Below, one piece after another: positions 36,279 through 44,727 of a DNA stretch of 49,199 nucleotides. The notes under the pieces were generated by a model that saw only the letters and a list, made by a program, of their open reading frames with translations, did not search any database and was not told the DNA's origin. Position 1 is the first letter of the stretch. Each line of letters opens with the position of its first letter. The position numbers and the translations under genes are program-made. The DNA is from Holosporaceae bacterium (GTDB lineage Bacteria; Pseudomonadota; Alphaproteobacteria; UBA3830): positions 1 through 49,199 of the forward strand of contig JAISQI010000022.1 of assembly GCA_031274295.1 (NCBI GenBank), given 5' to 3'.

Positions 36279-37145
36279 ATGGAAATAGTCTACACGAGAA
36301 ATTCGAAAGAGCTTGCTAAATCTGTCGCTAAAGAACTCTCTTTATCTGCATTTCCCGCTAATGTGAGACGCTTCAATAATGATGAAATTTCTGTCTCTGT
36401 GCCGAAATACTTTCATAACGTAATAGTTCTGGCTGCGACTCCTAAAAACGAAGACTGGATGGAGTTGTTTCTCCTGCTAGATGCTCTGCGGGATTCAAAA
36501 AATCTTATTCTATGTATGACGTATATGGGGTATTCTCGACAGGATGTGCAGAATAAAAATGAATCCTTCGGAGCGGGGTTATTTTCGCGTCTATTGGAAA
36601 CAATGAATGTTTCCAGTTGTATCGTATTTGATAACCATTGTGAACCATTAATAAGAATTCCGACAATGCACATTTCTACAGAAAAGATATTCGAGCCTGA
36701 TATCATGAGTAAATATAATTCTGATAAGATAGTCATTGTTTCTCCAGACATTGGTGGAGCGTATCGCGCCGACACGATTTCAAAGGCGCTTCGGTGTGAT
36801 TTCGCTGTCTGCAATAAAGCAAGAGACGTATTCGGTGAGCTGAAAAAAACAGACGTTGTTGGTAATGTCACCAATAAAATTTGCGTGCTGATTGATGATA
36901 TAATAGATTCCGGAGCAACGCTGTGTCATGCATCTGATGCTCTATTAAAAGCCGGATGTAAGGGGGTCGTAGCCTATTCCACTCACGGGATTTTTTCTCA
37001 GGGATCTATAGAAAAACTCAACAATTCAGATATGATGGAAATCACAGTAACGGATAGTGTAGAAGGGGAAAAAAATCTTCCGACAAAATTTAGAAAATTA
37101 TCAATTGATTCGTTGATAGCAGAAACAATTAGATGTATATTGTGA
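36279..37145 (+). CDS. prs: Ribose-phosphate pyrophosphokinase, short form
   Basis: Makes PRPP from ribose 5-phosphate and ATP for nucleotide, His and Trp synthesis. Recognisable: FNNDEISVSVP (FxDGE variant), MTYMGYSRQDVQNK, IVSPDIGGAYRAD and the PRPP-binding loop VLIDDIIDSGATL. The usual catalytic VDLH segment is changed (VFDNHCEPL). At 288 residues it is about 25 shorter than typical enzymes and lacks the usual Lys-rich KRR flexible loop wording. Probably functional but divergent. GAGGTG lies just before the ATG. Confidence 0.85.
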   Translation: MEIVYTRNSKELAKSVAKELSLSAFPANVRRFNNDEISVSVPKYFHNVIVLAATPKNEDWMELFLLLDALRDSKNLILCMTYMGYSRQDVQNKNESFGAGLFSRLLETMNVSSCIVFDNHCEPLIRIPTMHISTEKIFEPDIMSKYNSDKIVIVSPDIGGAYRADTISKALRCDFAVCNKARDVFGELKKTDVVGNVTNKICVLIDDIIDSGATLCHASDALLKAGCKGVVAYSTHGIFSQGSIEKLNNSDMMEITVTDSVEGEKNLPTKFRKLSIDSLIAETIRCIL

Positions 37146-37168
37146 TGACTTAAAAGGGAATTTTTATA

Positions 37169-37801
37169 ATGGCTACCGTTGTTTTAGAAGCGAAAAATAG
37201 AGAAAAATTCGGAACTGGATCTGCGCGATCTGATCGAAGGGAAGGTTTTATTCCGTGCATTATTTATGGAGACTCTGAAAATCCAGAGTCCATATGTATT
37301 GCGAGCGATGTGTTGAACCGCTACGTACACAGATCTAATTTTTTTTCCACTGTTTTTGAAGTAGAAGGAATCGGAAAAAAGGGACAAAAACTCATTGCCA
37401 AAGACGTTCAGTTTCATCCGGTAACCGATCAGCCTCTTCATGTTGATTTTATGAGAGTTGGAAAGAGCAGTAAAATTTCTGTACGCGTTCCCCTCGTTTT
37501 TGTCAATGAGCTCGCGTCTCCTGGATTGAAATTAGGCGGCGTTTTAAATGTCCTTGTTCATGAAATTGACGTTACTTGTAGCTCTGACAGTATTCCTGAA
37601 AAAATAGAAATCGATCTGACCGGATTTGAGTTTCATCATACCGTCCATGCACACGACGTTAAGTTGCCACCCTCCGTGAATCTTCCCATAGGTTGCAAGA
37701 ATTTCACAATTGCGACAGTTGTTGCCCCGACAATAATGAAGAAAGATTCAGCCGAAGAAGAAACAGTAACAGAGGAAAAATCTGAAGAAACAGTTTCATA
37801 A
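37169..37801 (+). CDS. rplY: 50S ribosomal protein L25 (Ctc/TL5 form)
   Basis: Binds 5S rRNA. The two-domain form: an N-terminal L25 domain (about 1-95; GSARSDRREGFIPCIIYG, IAKDVQFHPVTDQPLHVDFMRV) and a C-terminal beta domain (about 100-190; PLVFVNELASPGLKLGGVLNVLVHEIDVTC). It ends with an acidic tail (EEETVTEEKSEETVS). AAAAGGGA before the ATG serves as the ribosome site. The rplY-pth pair is a standard neighbour arrangement. Confidence 0.96.
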   Translation: MATVVLEAKNREKFGTGSARSDRREGFIPCIIYGDSENPESICIASDVLNRYVHRSNFFSTVFEVEGIGKKGQKLIAKDVQFHPVTDQPLHVDFMRVGKSSKISVRVPLVFVNELASPGLKLGGVLNVLVHEIDVTCSSDSIPEKIEIDLTGFEFHHTVHAHDVKLPPSVNLPIGCKNFTIATVVAPTIMKKDSAEEETVTEEKSEETVS

Positions 37802-37803
37802 CC

Positions 37804-38352
37804 ATGGGCGTGTTATTTGTAGGTCTCGGAAATCCAGGGCCCGAATATAAAAATAACAGACATAATCTTGGTTTTAGAACAATAGATGCATTAATCGAAA
37901 CTCATCATGTGTCTACTTCGTTTAAGAAAATAGCCCATTTGGTTGAGATTTCTTCTTTTTATCTGGATAAAAGCAAAATTATCGTTGCTAAGCCTTTGAC
38001 TTTTATGAATTTATCCGGACGGGCCGTTTTCTTTCTGATGAACTTTTATAAAATCGCTCCGGAAGAGATTTATGTGTTTCATGACGACATAGATCTTGAT
38101 TTTGGTCGCATAAAAATTAAAAAAGGCGGAGGAAATGGCGGACACAACGGATTAAAGAGCATAGATTCTCTGGTGGGAGTAGATTATTGGCGCATAAGAA
38201 TAGGTATAGGAAGGCCACGAGAAAAATCCATGGTAGCTTCTTATGTCTTAAGTGATTTTTCGAAGGATGAAGAGAATATTCTACCAGAAGTTTTCTCGAA
38301 AATATCAGAAAACATCTCATTACTTTTAGATGGCGGCTTGCTACCGAAATAA
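37804..38352 (+). CDS. pth: Peptidyl-tRNA hydrolase
   Basis: Recycles peptidyl-tRNAs released early from ribosomes. GLGNPGPEYKNNRHNLGF holds the catalytic His. PLTFMNLSGRAV, FHDDIDLDFGRIKIKKGGGNGGHNGLKSI (catalytic Asp) and IRIGIGRPREK are all intact. 182 residues. It starts two bases after the rplY stop, and tsaE follows 14 bases downstream. Confidence 0.96.
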   Translation: MGVLFVGLGNPGPEYKNNRHNLGFRTIDALIETHHVSTSFKKIAHLVEISSFYLDKSKIIVAKPLTFMNLSGRAVFFLMNFYKIAPEEIYVFHDDIDLDFGRIKIKKGGGNGGHNGLKSIDSLVGVDYWRIRIGIGRPREKSMVASYVLSDFSKDEENILPEVFSKISENISLLLDGGLLPK

Positions 38353-38366
38353 AATTTTTATAAAAT

Positions 38367-38783
38367 ATGACGGAATTCATCTGTAACTCATTGAACGACA
38401 CAAAAATCGCAGCCGAATATTTTTCTCAATTCGCAGAGGTCGGACAATGTTTTGCTTTATTCGGAGATCTAGGTTATGGAAAGACTACCTTCTCAAAATA
38501 TTTCATACAATCTCTCAATAAGTCCATAAAGGAAGTTCCCAGTCCAACATTTGCCATAGTTCAGATCTATAATTCTAGTGTTGCTGAAATTTGGCATGTG
38601 GATTTGTACAGGCTAAAATCAGAAGAAGAATTTTATGAACTGGGAGTTGAAGAAGCGCTTCACCATTGTGTTACAATCGTTGAATGGCCTGAAATAATCC
38701 AACATTTACTTCCCCAGAATGTCATAAAAATAAGAATTCTTCTCGAAGGAAATGCCAGAAGAATTATTTCGGAAGGCGGATAA
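38367..38783 (+). CDS. tsaE: tRNA threonylcarbamoyladenosine biosynthesis ATPase TsaE
   Basis: ATPase that resets the TsaB-TsaD complex in t6A synthesis. P-loop GDLGYGKTTFSK, then PSPTFAIVQIYN, HVDLYRL and the family's late VEWPEIIQHLLP. 138 residues is slightly short; the C-terminus is basic. Last gene of the gapR operon; the convergent ssrA gene follows. Confidence 0.94.
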   Translation: MTEFICNSLNDTKIAAEYFSQFAEVGQCFALFGDLGYGKTTFSKYFIQSLNKSIKEVPSPTFAIVQIYNSSVAEIWHVDLYRLKSEEEFYELGVEEALHHCVTIVEWPEIIQHLLPQNVIKIRILLEGNARRIISEGG

Positions 38784-38833
38784 TAGAGTATCATGAGAAG
38801 AGGCGGGAAAACGGAATTATTTCGTATATTTAT

Positions 38834-39114
38834 GGGGGATTTCTGTTGCCCGGCTCCCCCTAACCGCGTCTACTTAATTAAGCAGCGAAAGCAATAGCTT
38901 CCTTTGCAAAATTATCGTTGCATGCGACAAAATTATCGTTCGCATTTATATTGTTTAGTTCTGTAACGTAAACCATCACGGGTAAAAGCTATGCTTTTCA
39001 ACGTGCGTCGAATCTATTCATCCCCAAAATAAAGTGGTGGAGATGTCGGGCTCTGCCCCCGAGTCCACATCGTCTATTAATCAAAGCGTTTATTACCATA
39101 GTTGCCGAAGCAAC
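38834..39114 (-). ncRNA. ssrA: Two-piece (circularly permuted) tmRNA
   Basis: Minus-strand gene in the alphaproteobacterial permuted order. The acceptor piece comes first (39114-39035) and ends CATCTCCACCA. A spacer of nine bases (39034-39026, CTTTATTTT) follows. The coding piece (39025 to about 38834) begins GGGGATG, then AGATTCGACG. The acceptor stem GGGGATG/CATCTCC pairs fully with one G-U. The T-arm is TCGGG-GGCAGAG-CCCGA, and helix 2 pairs CACGT (39005-39001) with ATGTG (39070-39066). The tag frame is 38943-38878: ANDNFVA followed by CNDNFAKEAIAFAA, then TAA. A downstream G5/C5 hairpin closes the coding piece. Piece ends are estimated. Confidence 0.93.
38907..38940 (-). repeat. In-frame duplication inside the tmRNA tag
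   Basis: CAAAATTATCGTT occurs at 38907-38919 and again at 38928-38940 (plus-strand view), 21 bases or seven codons apart. Each copy codes for (A/C)NDNF, so the tag contains the ANDNF start twice and is 21 residues long. Without the repeat it would be a 14-residue tag of ordinary alphaproteobacterial form. Confidence 0.85.
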
Positions 39115-39120
39115 AGATTA

Positions 39121-39148
39121 ATTATACACCATAAATCTTAACAATCAA
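39121..39148 (-). promoter_or_regulatory. Promoter of ssrA
   Basis: On the minus strand TTGATT (39148-39143) and TATAAT (39126-39121) are 16 bases apart. Transcription would begin at about 39114, exactly at the 5' hairpin GTTGC-CGAA-GCAAC that opens the acceptor piece. Confidence 0.65.
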
Positions 39149-39149
39149 T

Positions 39150-39257
39150 TAAATTTCCCTTTGGAGGAGGGAGGTACCCTAAAGAACTTCCGGTTAACTT
39201 TATCGAAATCCGACCCACAGTAGTAACCCTTAGTATGAGAAGAACCATATAACCATG
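39150..39257. other. Unassigned intergenic segment between ssrA and clpB promoters
   Basis: About 100 bases with a purine-rich start (GGAGGAGGGAGG), a GGTACC palindrome and several short A/C runs. It has no long frame, no tRNA or known RNA motif that I recognise, and no sigma-32 box. Its composition is less AT-rich than other gaps in the window. Confidence 0.3.
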
Positions 39258-39286
39258 TTCGAATCTAATTTATAAAATGGTATAAT
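39258..39286 (+). promoter_or_regulatory. Candidate promoter of clpB
   Basis: A consensus TATAAT (39281-39286) has TTCGAA (39258-39263) 17 bases upstream. The -35 box is weak. No clear heat-shock (CTTGAAA/CCCCAT) pair is visible. Confidence 0.4.
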
Positions 39287-39312
39287 TAACAATTACTAAA
39301 GTTAAGGGCGTT

Positions 39313-41856
39313 ATGAGCATGAATATGACACCGTCGGTATTGTTAATTTTTCAACAATCTCAGGAAGAAGCTGTCTCTCGTAATCATCAGCAGCTTTCTT
39401 CGTTTCATGTTCTGAAATCTATATTAAATAACCGAGACCAATATGTGATTAGCAAATGTCTTCAGGGAATTAATCAGGATAAATTAGAGCGGTTATGCAA
39501 CGAAAAATTATCTAAACTACCGGAGGTTTATGGAAATCAAAATGTATCGTTATCTCATGAACTGTCGGTTATTTTTCAAAAAATGAATACGAGAGCAGCG
39601 CAACTTAATGATAAATATATTGGCTTGGACAATATCATTTTTTGTACTCTTGCAAACGAACCTATAAAATCATTATTCTTAGATTGTGATGGCACATTAG
39701 AAAACCTAGAGAAAACAATAAAAGAGATTAGGATGAATAAAACTATTGATACTGAAAATGCCGAATCGGGTTTTGATGCTTTGAATAGATACGCGAAAAA
39801 TATTACTCAGTTGGCCAGCGATGGAAAATTAGATCCAGTTATTGGTCGTGACGAAGAGATCAGAAGAACTATACAGGTTTTGTCGCGTCGTACGAAAAAT
39901 AACCCTATTCTGATAGGCGAACCGGGCGTTGGGAAAACAGCAATTGCCGAAGGGCTGGCATCCAGAATAATCAAACAAGACGTTCCTGATTCCATCAAAA
40001 ACAAAAATATTATGGCATTGGATCTAGGATTATTAATAGCTGGAGCAAAATTTCGTGGCGAATTTGAGGAACGATTGAAAGCCATTCTTAAGTCAGTGTC
40101 GGAAAGTAGTGATGTAATTTTATTCATTGATGAAATTCACACGCTAATTGGAGCGGGTCAGAGCGAAGGAGCAATGGACGCATCGAATATGTTAAAACCA
40201 GCGCTTGCTCGCGGTGAATTACATTGTATTGGTTCAACAACTTTGGACGAATATCGTAAGTATATAGAGAAGGATGCCGCTTTTGCTCGCAGATTTCAAC
40301 CTGTTTTTGTGGATGAACCCACGGTATCGGATTCAATTTCCATACTGCGCGGTTTGAAAGAAAAATATGAATTGCATCATGGAGTGCGCATAAGTGATTC
40401 TGCTGTAGTTGCTGCCTGTACTTATTCCAGTAAATACATCGGCGAGAGATTTCTTCCGGATAAAGCTATTGATCTAATGGACGAGGCGGCCAGTAGGTTG
40501 AAAATGGTAATGGATTCCAAGCCAGAAGAAATAGACGAGCTGGATCGTAAAATTATGCAGCTGAAAATCGAACAAGAAGTATTGAAAAAAGAAACGGACG
40601 CTTCATCCAAAGAACGTCTTGAGAAGATTCAATCTGAGCTAGAATTTCTGGAGAAAAAGTCCAAAGAATTAAATGCAGCCTGGAACTTAGAAAAGCAAAA
40701 CATTGATAAAATTAAAGATATAAAGAACGAAATTGAAGAAGTCAAACATAATGCAGAGATTGCTCAGCGAAATGCCGACTTCGCAAAGGCGGGAGAACTC
40801 TTATATAGCAAGCTTCCAACACTACAAACTAAATTAGACGAGCTGCAAATAGAACAATCTACCGCCAAGAAACACAACGAAGTTACCGACAATGATATCG
40901 CCGTCGTAGTGTCTCGCTGGACTGGAATTCCGGTCGAAAAAATGATGGTTGGTGAGAAAGAACGCCTTTTATCAATAGAAGCAAGATTAAAAGAATTTGT
41001 TGTTGGCCAAGATGAAGCCATCGGCGTAATTGCAGACTGTATTCGTAGATCCAGAGCTGGAATTTCTGACCCCAATAGGCCGATGGGTTCATTTTTATTC
41101 CTCGGACCGACCGGAGTGGGAAAAACTGAATTATCCAAAGCTTTGGCGCAGTTTTTATTCGATGACAAAAATAATATGGTCCGAATTGATATGTCGGAGT
41201 ATATGGAAAAACACTCGGTTTCCAGATTAATTGGTGCTCCTCCGGGATATGTTGGCTATGAACAAGGGGGGGAATTAACGGAAGCTATCAAACGTCGTCC
41301 GTATGCGGTGGTTTTATTTGATGAAATTGAAAAAGCGCATAGCGACGTTTTTAATATTTTATTGCAGACGCTAGACGAAGGGCATTTGACCGACGGACTT
41401 GGACGCAATATCAATTTCAAAAACACAATAATAATACTCACATCAAACCTCGGTTCTGAATTTTTTCAAAATAAATCTTTATCGAATGAATCCATAAGCG
41501 CAGAGGTTATGAAGGTGGTTAAATCGACCTTTAGACCAGAACTAATAAATCGGCTAGATGAAATAATAGTGTTTAATTCTTTATCCAAGGAAAATATGAG
41601 AGAAATTGTGGAAATCCAGTTGCAAGAGCTTGTAAGAAGATTGAAGGAGAGGAAAATCGTTATTACTTTTAATGAAAAACTGAAAAATTTTCTTTGCGAA
41701 GTAGGATATGATCCAATTTATGGAGCACGTCCATTAAAAAGATGCATAAAGAAGCAGCTTTATGATCTCTTGGCGCGAAAAATAATTTCAGGAGAGTTAT
41801 CAGAGGAATCCAATATCACTGCGGATTATAAAAAGGGAGAAGTTTGTATTTTCTAG
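39313..41856 (+). CDS. clpB: ATP-dependent disaggregase ClpB
   Basis: Hexameric AAA+ chaperone that rescues aggregated proteins with DnaK. 847 residues: an N-domain (1-145), AAA-1 with GEPGVGKTA and [11 protein letters not shown], a middle coiled coil (about 405-520), and AAA-2 with [21 protein letters not shown] and the pore loop [19 protein letters not shown] near the end is the sensor-2 region. AAGGG lies just before ATG 39313. No ClpP-binding IGF/L loop is evident. The N-domain is the least conserved part. Confidence 0.97.
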   Translation: MSMNMTPSVLLIFQQSQEEAVSRNHQQLSSFHVLKSILNNRDQYVISKCLQGINQDKLERLCNEKLSKLPEVYGNQNVSLSHELSVIFQKMNTRAAQLNDKYIGLDNIIFCTLANEPIKSLFLDCDGTLENLEKTIKEIRMNKTIDTENAESGFDALNRYAKNITQLASDGKLDPVIGRDEEIRRTIQVLSRRTKNNPILIGEPGVGKTAIAEGLASRIIKQDVPDSIKNKNIMALDLGLLIAGAKFRGEFEERLKAILKSVSESSDVILFIDEIHTLIGAGQSEGAMDASNMLKPALARGELHCIGSTTLDEYRKYIEKDAAFARRFQPVFVDEPTVSDSISILRGLKEKYELHHGVRISDSAVVAACTYSSKYIGERFLPDKAIDLMDEAASRLKMVMDSKPEEIDELDRKIMQLKIEQEVLKKETDASSKERLEKIQSELEFLEKKSKELNAAWNLEKQNIDKIKDIKNEIEEVKHNAEIAQRNADFAKAGELLYSKLPTLQTKLDELQIEQSTAKKHNEVTDNDIAVVVSRWTGIPVEKMMVGEKERLLSIEARLKEFVVGQDEAIGVIADCIRRSRAGISDPNRPMGSFLFLGPTGVGKTELSKALAQFLFDDKNNMVRIDMSEYMEKHSVSRLIGAPPGYVGYEQGGELTEAIKRRPYAVVLFDEIEKAHSDVFNILLQTLDEGHLTDGLGRNINFKNTIIILTSNLGSEFFQNKSLSNESISAEVMKVVKSTFRPELINRLDEIIVFNSLSKENMREIVEIQLQELVRRLKERKIVITFNEKLKNFLCEVGYDPIYGARPLKRCIKKQLYDLLARKIISGELSEESNITADYKKGEVCIF

Positions 41857-41914
41857 CGAACGACTAAGTAAATTTAACTAAATGGCTCATTTATTTTAGT
41901 TCAGTGAAAACGAA

Positions 41915-41930
41915 GGTATCGACCGATACC
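41915..41930. terminator. Short hairpin between clpB and the phasin gene
   Basis: GGTATC-GACC-GATACC lies between the two convergent stop codons. There is no strong U-run on either side, so a bidirectional terminator is only possible. Confidence 0.35.
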
Positions 41931-41966
41931 CTCTATAGCTGATTAATACAAAGTTACTTTTTTCAG

Positions 41967-42365
41967 TTACTTCCGTTTTGCATTTTCAATTGATTCTTTG
42001 AATCTTTTTGTAATAGCAGCCGTTAGCTCATTATTGTTTGCGGTGATCAAATCAGATATTTGTTTGCCATTGTTGATGGCCTTAACAACGCCGTCGCGAG
42101 CAATTTCTGAAAACTTGGCTAATGCTTCGGAGGGTTTTGTACCTTTTTCAATGACACCTCCCATGTCATCCATGAGTTGTTTTACAAACGCCGTTTGAAG
42201 CTTTGTAATTCCACTAAAAACCTCGATGGACATTTTATTAATAAGTCCTAAAATCTCCAAATTTTTCTTGTACGAATCCATAATTCCGTCCGTATCAAAC
42301 TTCGGAATCTTAAAGCCTGCAAATGCATTCGTTTTATCTGTATTTGGATTTGTAGTCGCTGACAT
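41967..42365 (-). CDS. Phasin family protein
   Basis: 132 residues from ATG 42365, which has GGGAG seven bases upstream; a longer frame exists without similarity. The sequence is helical with heptad-like spacing (NLEILGLINKMSIEVFSGITKLQTAFVKQLMDDMGGVIE), then the AxxFSEIARDGVVKAINNGKQISDLI block typical of the phasin_2 group. Phasins coat polyhydroxyalkanoate granules. The patatin-like gene nearby could fit a granule-related role. No PHA synthase is in the window. Confidence 0.8.
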   Translation of the reverse strand: MSATTNPNTDKTNAFAGFKIPKFDTDGIMDSYKKNLEILGLINKMSIEVFSGITKLQTAFVKQLMDDMGGVIEKGTKPSEALAKFSEIARDGVVKAINNGKQISDLITANNNELTAAITKRFKESIENAKRK

Positions 42366-42474
42366 AACCTTCTCCCTAAAACTAAATATACAATTTAATA
42401 ATATATTACTAATAAAAATATTCAATCTTTATTTTAAATAAAAAATATTTATTTTTTATTAATTTGGTATTTAT

Positions 42475-42618
42475 ATGATCAATATTTACAAGAGGAAATA
42501 CAAATTTAAATGGATTGCAATGATTTTGTTTTGCGTTAGTTATCTGCATTCGGTATTTTGGATTGTATCAAGTGGCAAAATCAAAGAGTCGTCTAAGATT
42601 GCAGTCGATAAATTTTAA
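42475..42618 (+). CDS. Possible small membrane protein (47 residues)
   Basis: ATG 42475 to TAA 42618 codes for a basic N-terminus (MINIYKRKYKFK), one hydrophobic segment (WIAMILFCVSYLHSVFWIV) and a short polar tail. The design is that of a single-pass small membrane protein. The ribosome site is weak and no relative is known to me, so it could be a chance frame in AT-rich DNA. Confidence 0.3.
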   Translation: MINIYKRKYKFKWIAMILFCVSYLHSVFWIVSSGKIKESSKIAVDKF

Positions 42619-42707
42619 AAATATACAATAATAATATTCGTGTTGTTAACTTTTTTTAAACCCTTTTGGTGCACAATTCTTACATCTTTGTTGAGATGGA
42701 GAATAAC

Positions 42708-43769
42708 ATGATGAAAAAAGATAACACAGTAGTTTCAGGTAGCACGTCAAAGCCAAAAAAGCGTATATCTGTTGCCATGCAAGGCGGAGGCGCTCACGGT
42801 GCATATACCTGGGGAGTGTTAGATAGACTTTTAGAGGAGAAGGATCTTGTAATTGAAGGTGTGTCAGGAACAAGCGCCGGCGGTATGAACGCGGTTGCTG
42901 TTGCTCAAGGAATAATGACCGGAGGTAATGAGGGGGCTCGTGAGTTTTTAACGAAATATTGGACAATTAACTCAAAAGCAGGAGCATCAAGTATATTTAA
43001 ACCCGGAGTGCTGGATATATTGGCCGGAAAATATACCATGCATAACTCCCCTGGATTTTTATTCTTTGATTTTATTGCAAAAATTTTGTCACCATATCAA
43101 CTGAATCCATTGGGAAGCAATCCATTGAAGAGTATTGTTGAAGAACTGTTTGATTTCGATAAGTTAAATGCGTTTAATGCCGTTAAGGTATTTTTAGCAG
43201 CAACGCATGTTTACACCGGAAAATTAAAAATATTTTCCAATATAAACAAAGAATTGAGCACAGAAGCCCTACTAGCGACGGCATGTTTACCTACTATGTT
43301 TGCCGCCGTAATGGTCAAAGGCGAATACTATTGGGATGGTGGATTTATCGGTAATCCTGCTATTTATCCATTAATTTATAACTGTGACACGTCTGATATT
43401 ATGTTGATTAAGTTAAATCCTACCCATAGAAATAAGCTGCCGACATCTGCTGCGGAAATCGGAGATAGATTAAATGAAATAACAAACAATACATCTATTA
43501 TGAGAGAAATGCGTTCTATACATTTCATTTCAAAGTTGATCGACGATGGAATTGTTGCACCTGGTAAACTTAAAAAATTACATGTGCACATGATAGAGGA
43601 TGAGGCCGTTTTCTATGACCTTGGCTGGTCTTCTAAATTAAATACCGATAGCGATTTCCTAAATCATTTGTTTACAGCTGGTAGAAAATCGGCTGATAGT
43701 TGGTTGGAGAAAAACTACGATAAGATAAATAAAGAGACAACCGCGGACATTACAGAGGAGTTTGTTTAG
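42708..43769 (+). CDS. Patatin-like phospholipase/esterase
   Basis: 353 residues from ATG 42708, fixed by GGAG six bases upstream. The catalytic dyad motifs are present: oxyanion hole GGGAHGAYTWG, nucleophile GTSAGG and the aspartate in YYWDGGF. No signal peptide is present. Cytoplasmic patatin proteins of this group often occur near hydroxybutyrate metabolism genes in Alphaproteobacteria, and a phasin gene lies next door. A role in lipid or polyhydroxyalkanoate hydrolysis is an inference. Alternatively it could act on host lipids, as some rickettsial patatins do, if exported by another route. Confidence 0.88.
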   Translation: MMKKDNTVVSGSTSKPKKRISVAMQGGGAHGAYTWGVLDRLLEEKDLVIEGVSGTSAGGMNAVAVAQGIMTGGNEGAREFLTKYWTINSKAGASSIFKPGVLDILAGKYTMHNSPGFLFFDFIAKILSPYQLNPLGSNPLKSIVEELFDFDKLNAFNAVKVFLAATHVYTGKLKIFSNINKELSTEALLATACLPTMFAAVMVKGEYYWDGGFIGNPAIYPLIYNCDTSDIMLIKLNPTHRNKLPTSAAEIGDRLNEITNNTSIMREMRSIHFISKLIDDGIVAPGKLKKLHVHMIEDEAVFYDLGWSSKLNTDSDFLNHLFTAGRKSADSWLEKNYDKINKETTADITEEFV

Positions 43770-43830
43770 AGGGAAGCTAAATATAAATAGGATGGTTGTT
43801 TAATCGCCTTTCCCTACCTTTTTTAGTGGA
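43769..43830 (+). terminator. Possible terminator after the patatin gene
   Basis: AGGGAAGC and GCCTTTCCCT can pair across a long loop, followed by ACCTTTTTT. The loop is long (about 29 bases), so this is a weak call. Confidence 0.3.
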
Positions 43831-43836
43831 GATTTT

Positions 43837-44712
43837 ATGATGATGTTTGACAGTATAGCTAATGTGTTTTCTTTATCTCTGGCTTTTACACTGATTGGCC
43901 TGAATGTGTATTTATCGACCAAAGTACTTAACGTCATAGATTTTACCTGTGATGCCAGTGTCACACTGGGTGGATGTGCCTATGGAGCCCTTGTTTTGTA
44001 TGGGGTAAATCCACTAGTTGCCATTTTGATTTCAATGTGTTTAGGGCTATTGGCTGGATTCGTAACTTCATCTTTTATTACTAATATAGGTGTTGAACCT
44101 GTTTTGGCCAGTATTATTACACTCACTGCTGCACAAACATTCATATTGAAACTTTCTTCATTTGAAAGTGTAACTTCTTCTAAAAATGGAACGCAATCTG
44201 CTCTATCAACACTATCGGCAATTGATAGTTTTGTGATTACACTGGTAATCGTTTTCGTTATATGCATACTTTTTTTCAAAATATTGAATTCCGAATATGG
44301 ATTGGCGATTAGAGTGCATGGCAATGGAAGAATCATATCGGAATCTTTGGGAATTAATACAAATCGAGTACTTTCCATAGGATTAGGATTGGGGAATGCA
44401 TTATCTGCAATTGCAGGGGCATTAATAGCTCAAATATCCGGAATCTTCAATGCTGGAATGGGGAATGGATCACTGGTTTTTGGTTTAGCCGCAGTAATCA
44501 TCGGGGAAAGAATGGTGTCATTCAAAACTGTAAAGGGAAGTGTTATGGGATGTTTCCTGGGAGCTTTCATATATAAAGCAGTAATGGAGACCGCGACATT
44601 TGGTGAATTGAATAGTATAGGATCTGAGTACAATGGCATTATTATGGTTCTCGTACTAATATTCCTTATGGCGTTGATTCATGATAATCAAAAAAGAGCA
44701 ATTAAATATTAA
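43837..44712 (+). CDS. ABC transporter permease (COG4120/TrpY-like)
   Basis: 291 residues, about eight to nine helices. The FTCDASVTLGGCAYGALVLYGVNPLVAILISMCLGLLAGFVTS segment and VHGNGRIISESLGINTNRVLSIGLGLGNALSAIAGALIAQ match the uncharacterised permease family related to branched-chain amino-acid (LivH) permeases. GTGGAG stands before the ATG. The ATPase gene follows 15 bases downstream. No binding-protein gene is present next to it, although the usual cassette has three genes. Confidence 0.85.
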   Translation: MMMFDSIANVFSLSLAFTLIGLNVYLSTKVLNVIDFTCDASVTLGGCAYGALVLYGVNPLVAILISMCLGLLAGFVTSSFITNIGVEPVLASIITLTAAQTFILKLSSFESVTSSKNGTQSALSTLSAIDSFVITLVIVFVICILFFKILNSEYGLAIRVHGNGRIISESLGINTNRVLSIGLGLGNALSAIAGALIAQISGIFNAGMGNGSLVFGLAAVIIGERMVSFKTVKGSVMGCFLGAFIYKAVMETATFGELNSIGSEYNGIIMVLVLIFLMALIHDNQKRAIKY

Positions 44713-44727
44713 TTAAAGGGGAGTCCA

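Noticed and set aside
36413-36874. 153-codon minus-strand frame
   Set aside because: Entirely inside prs on the other strand; the prs motifs show which frame is real.
39255-39268. TGTTCGAATC resembling a tRNA T-loop
   Set aside because: No acceptor, D or anticodon arm can be built around it.
40764-41168. 134-codon minus-strand frame
   Set aside because: Antisense shadow of the clpB AAA-2 region.
43980-44378. 132-codon minus-strand frame
   Set aside because: Antisense shadow of the COG4120-like permease.
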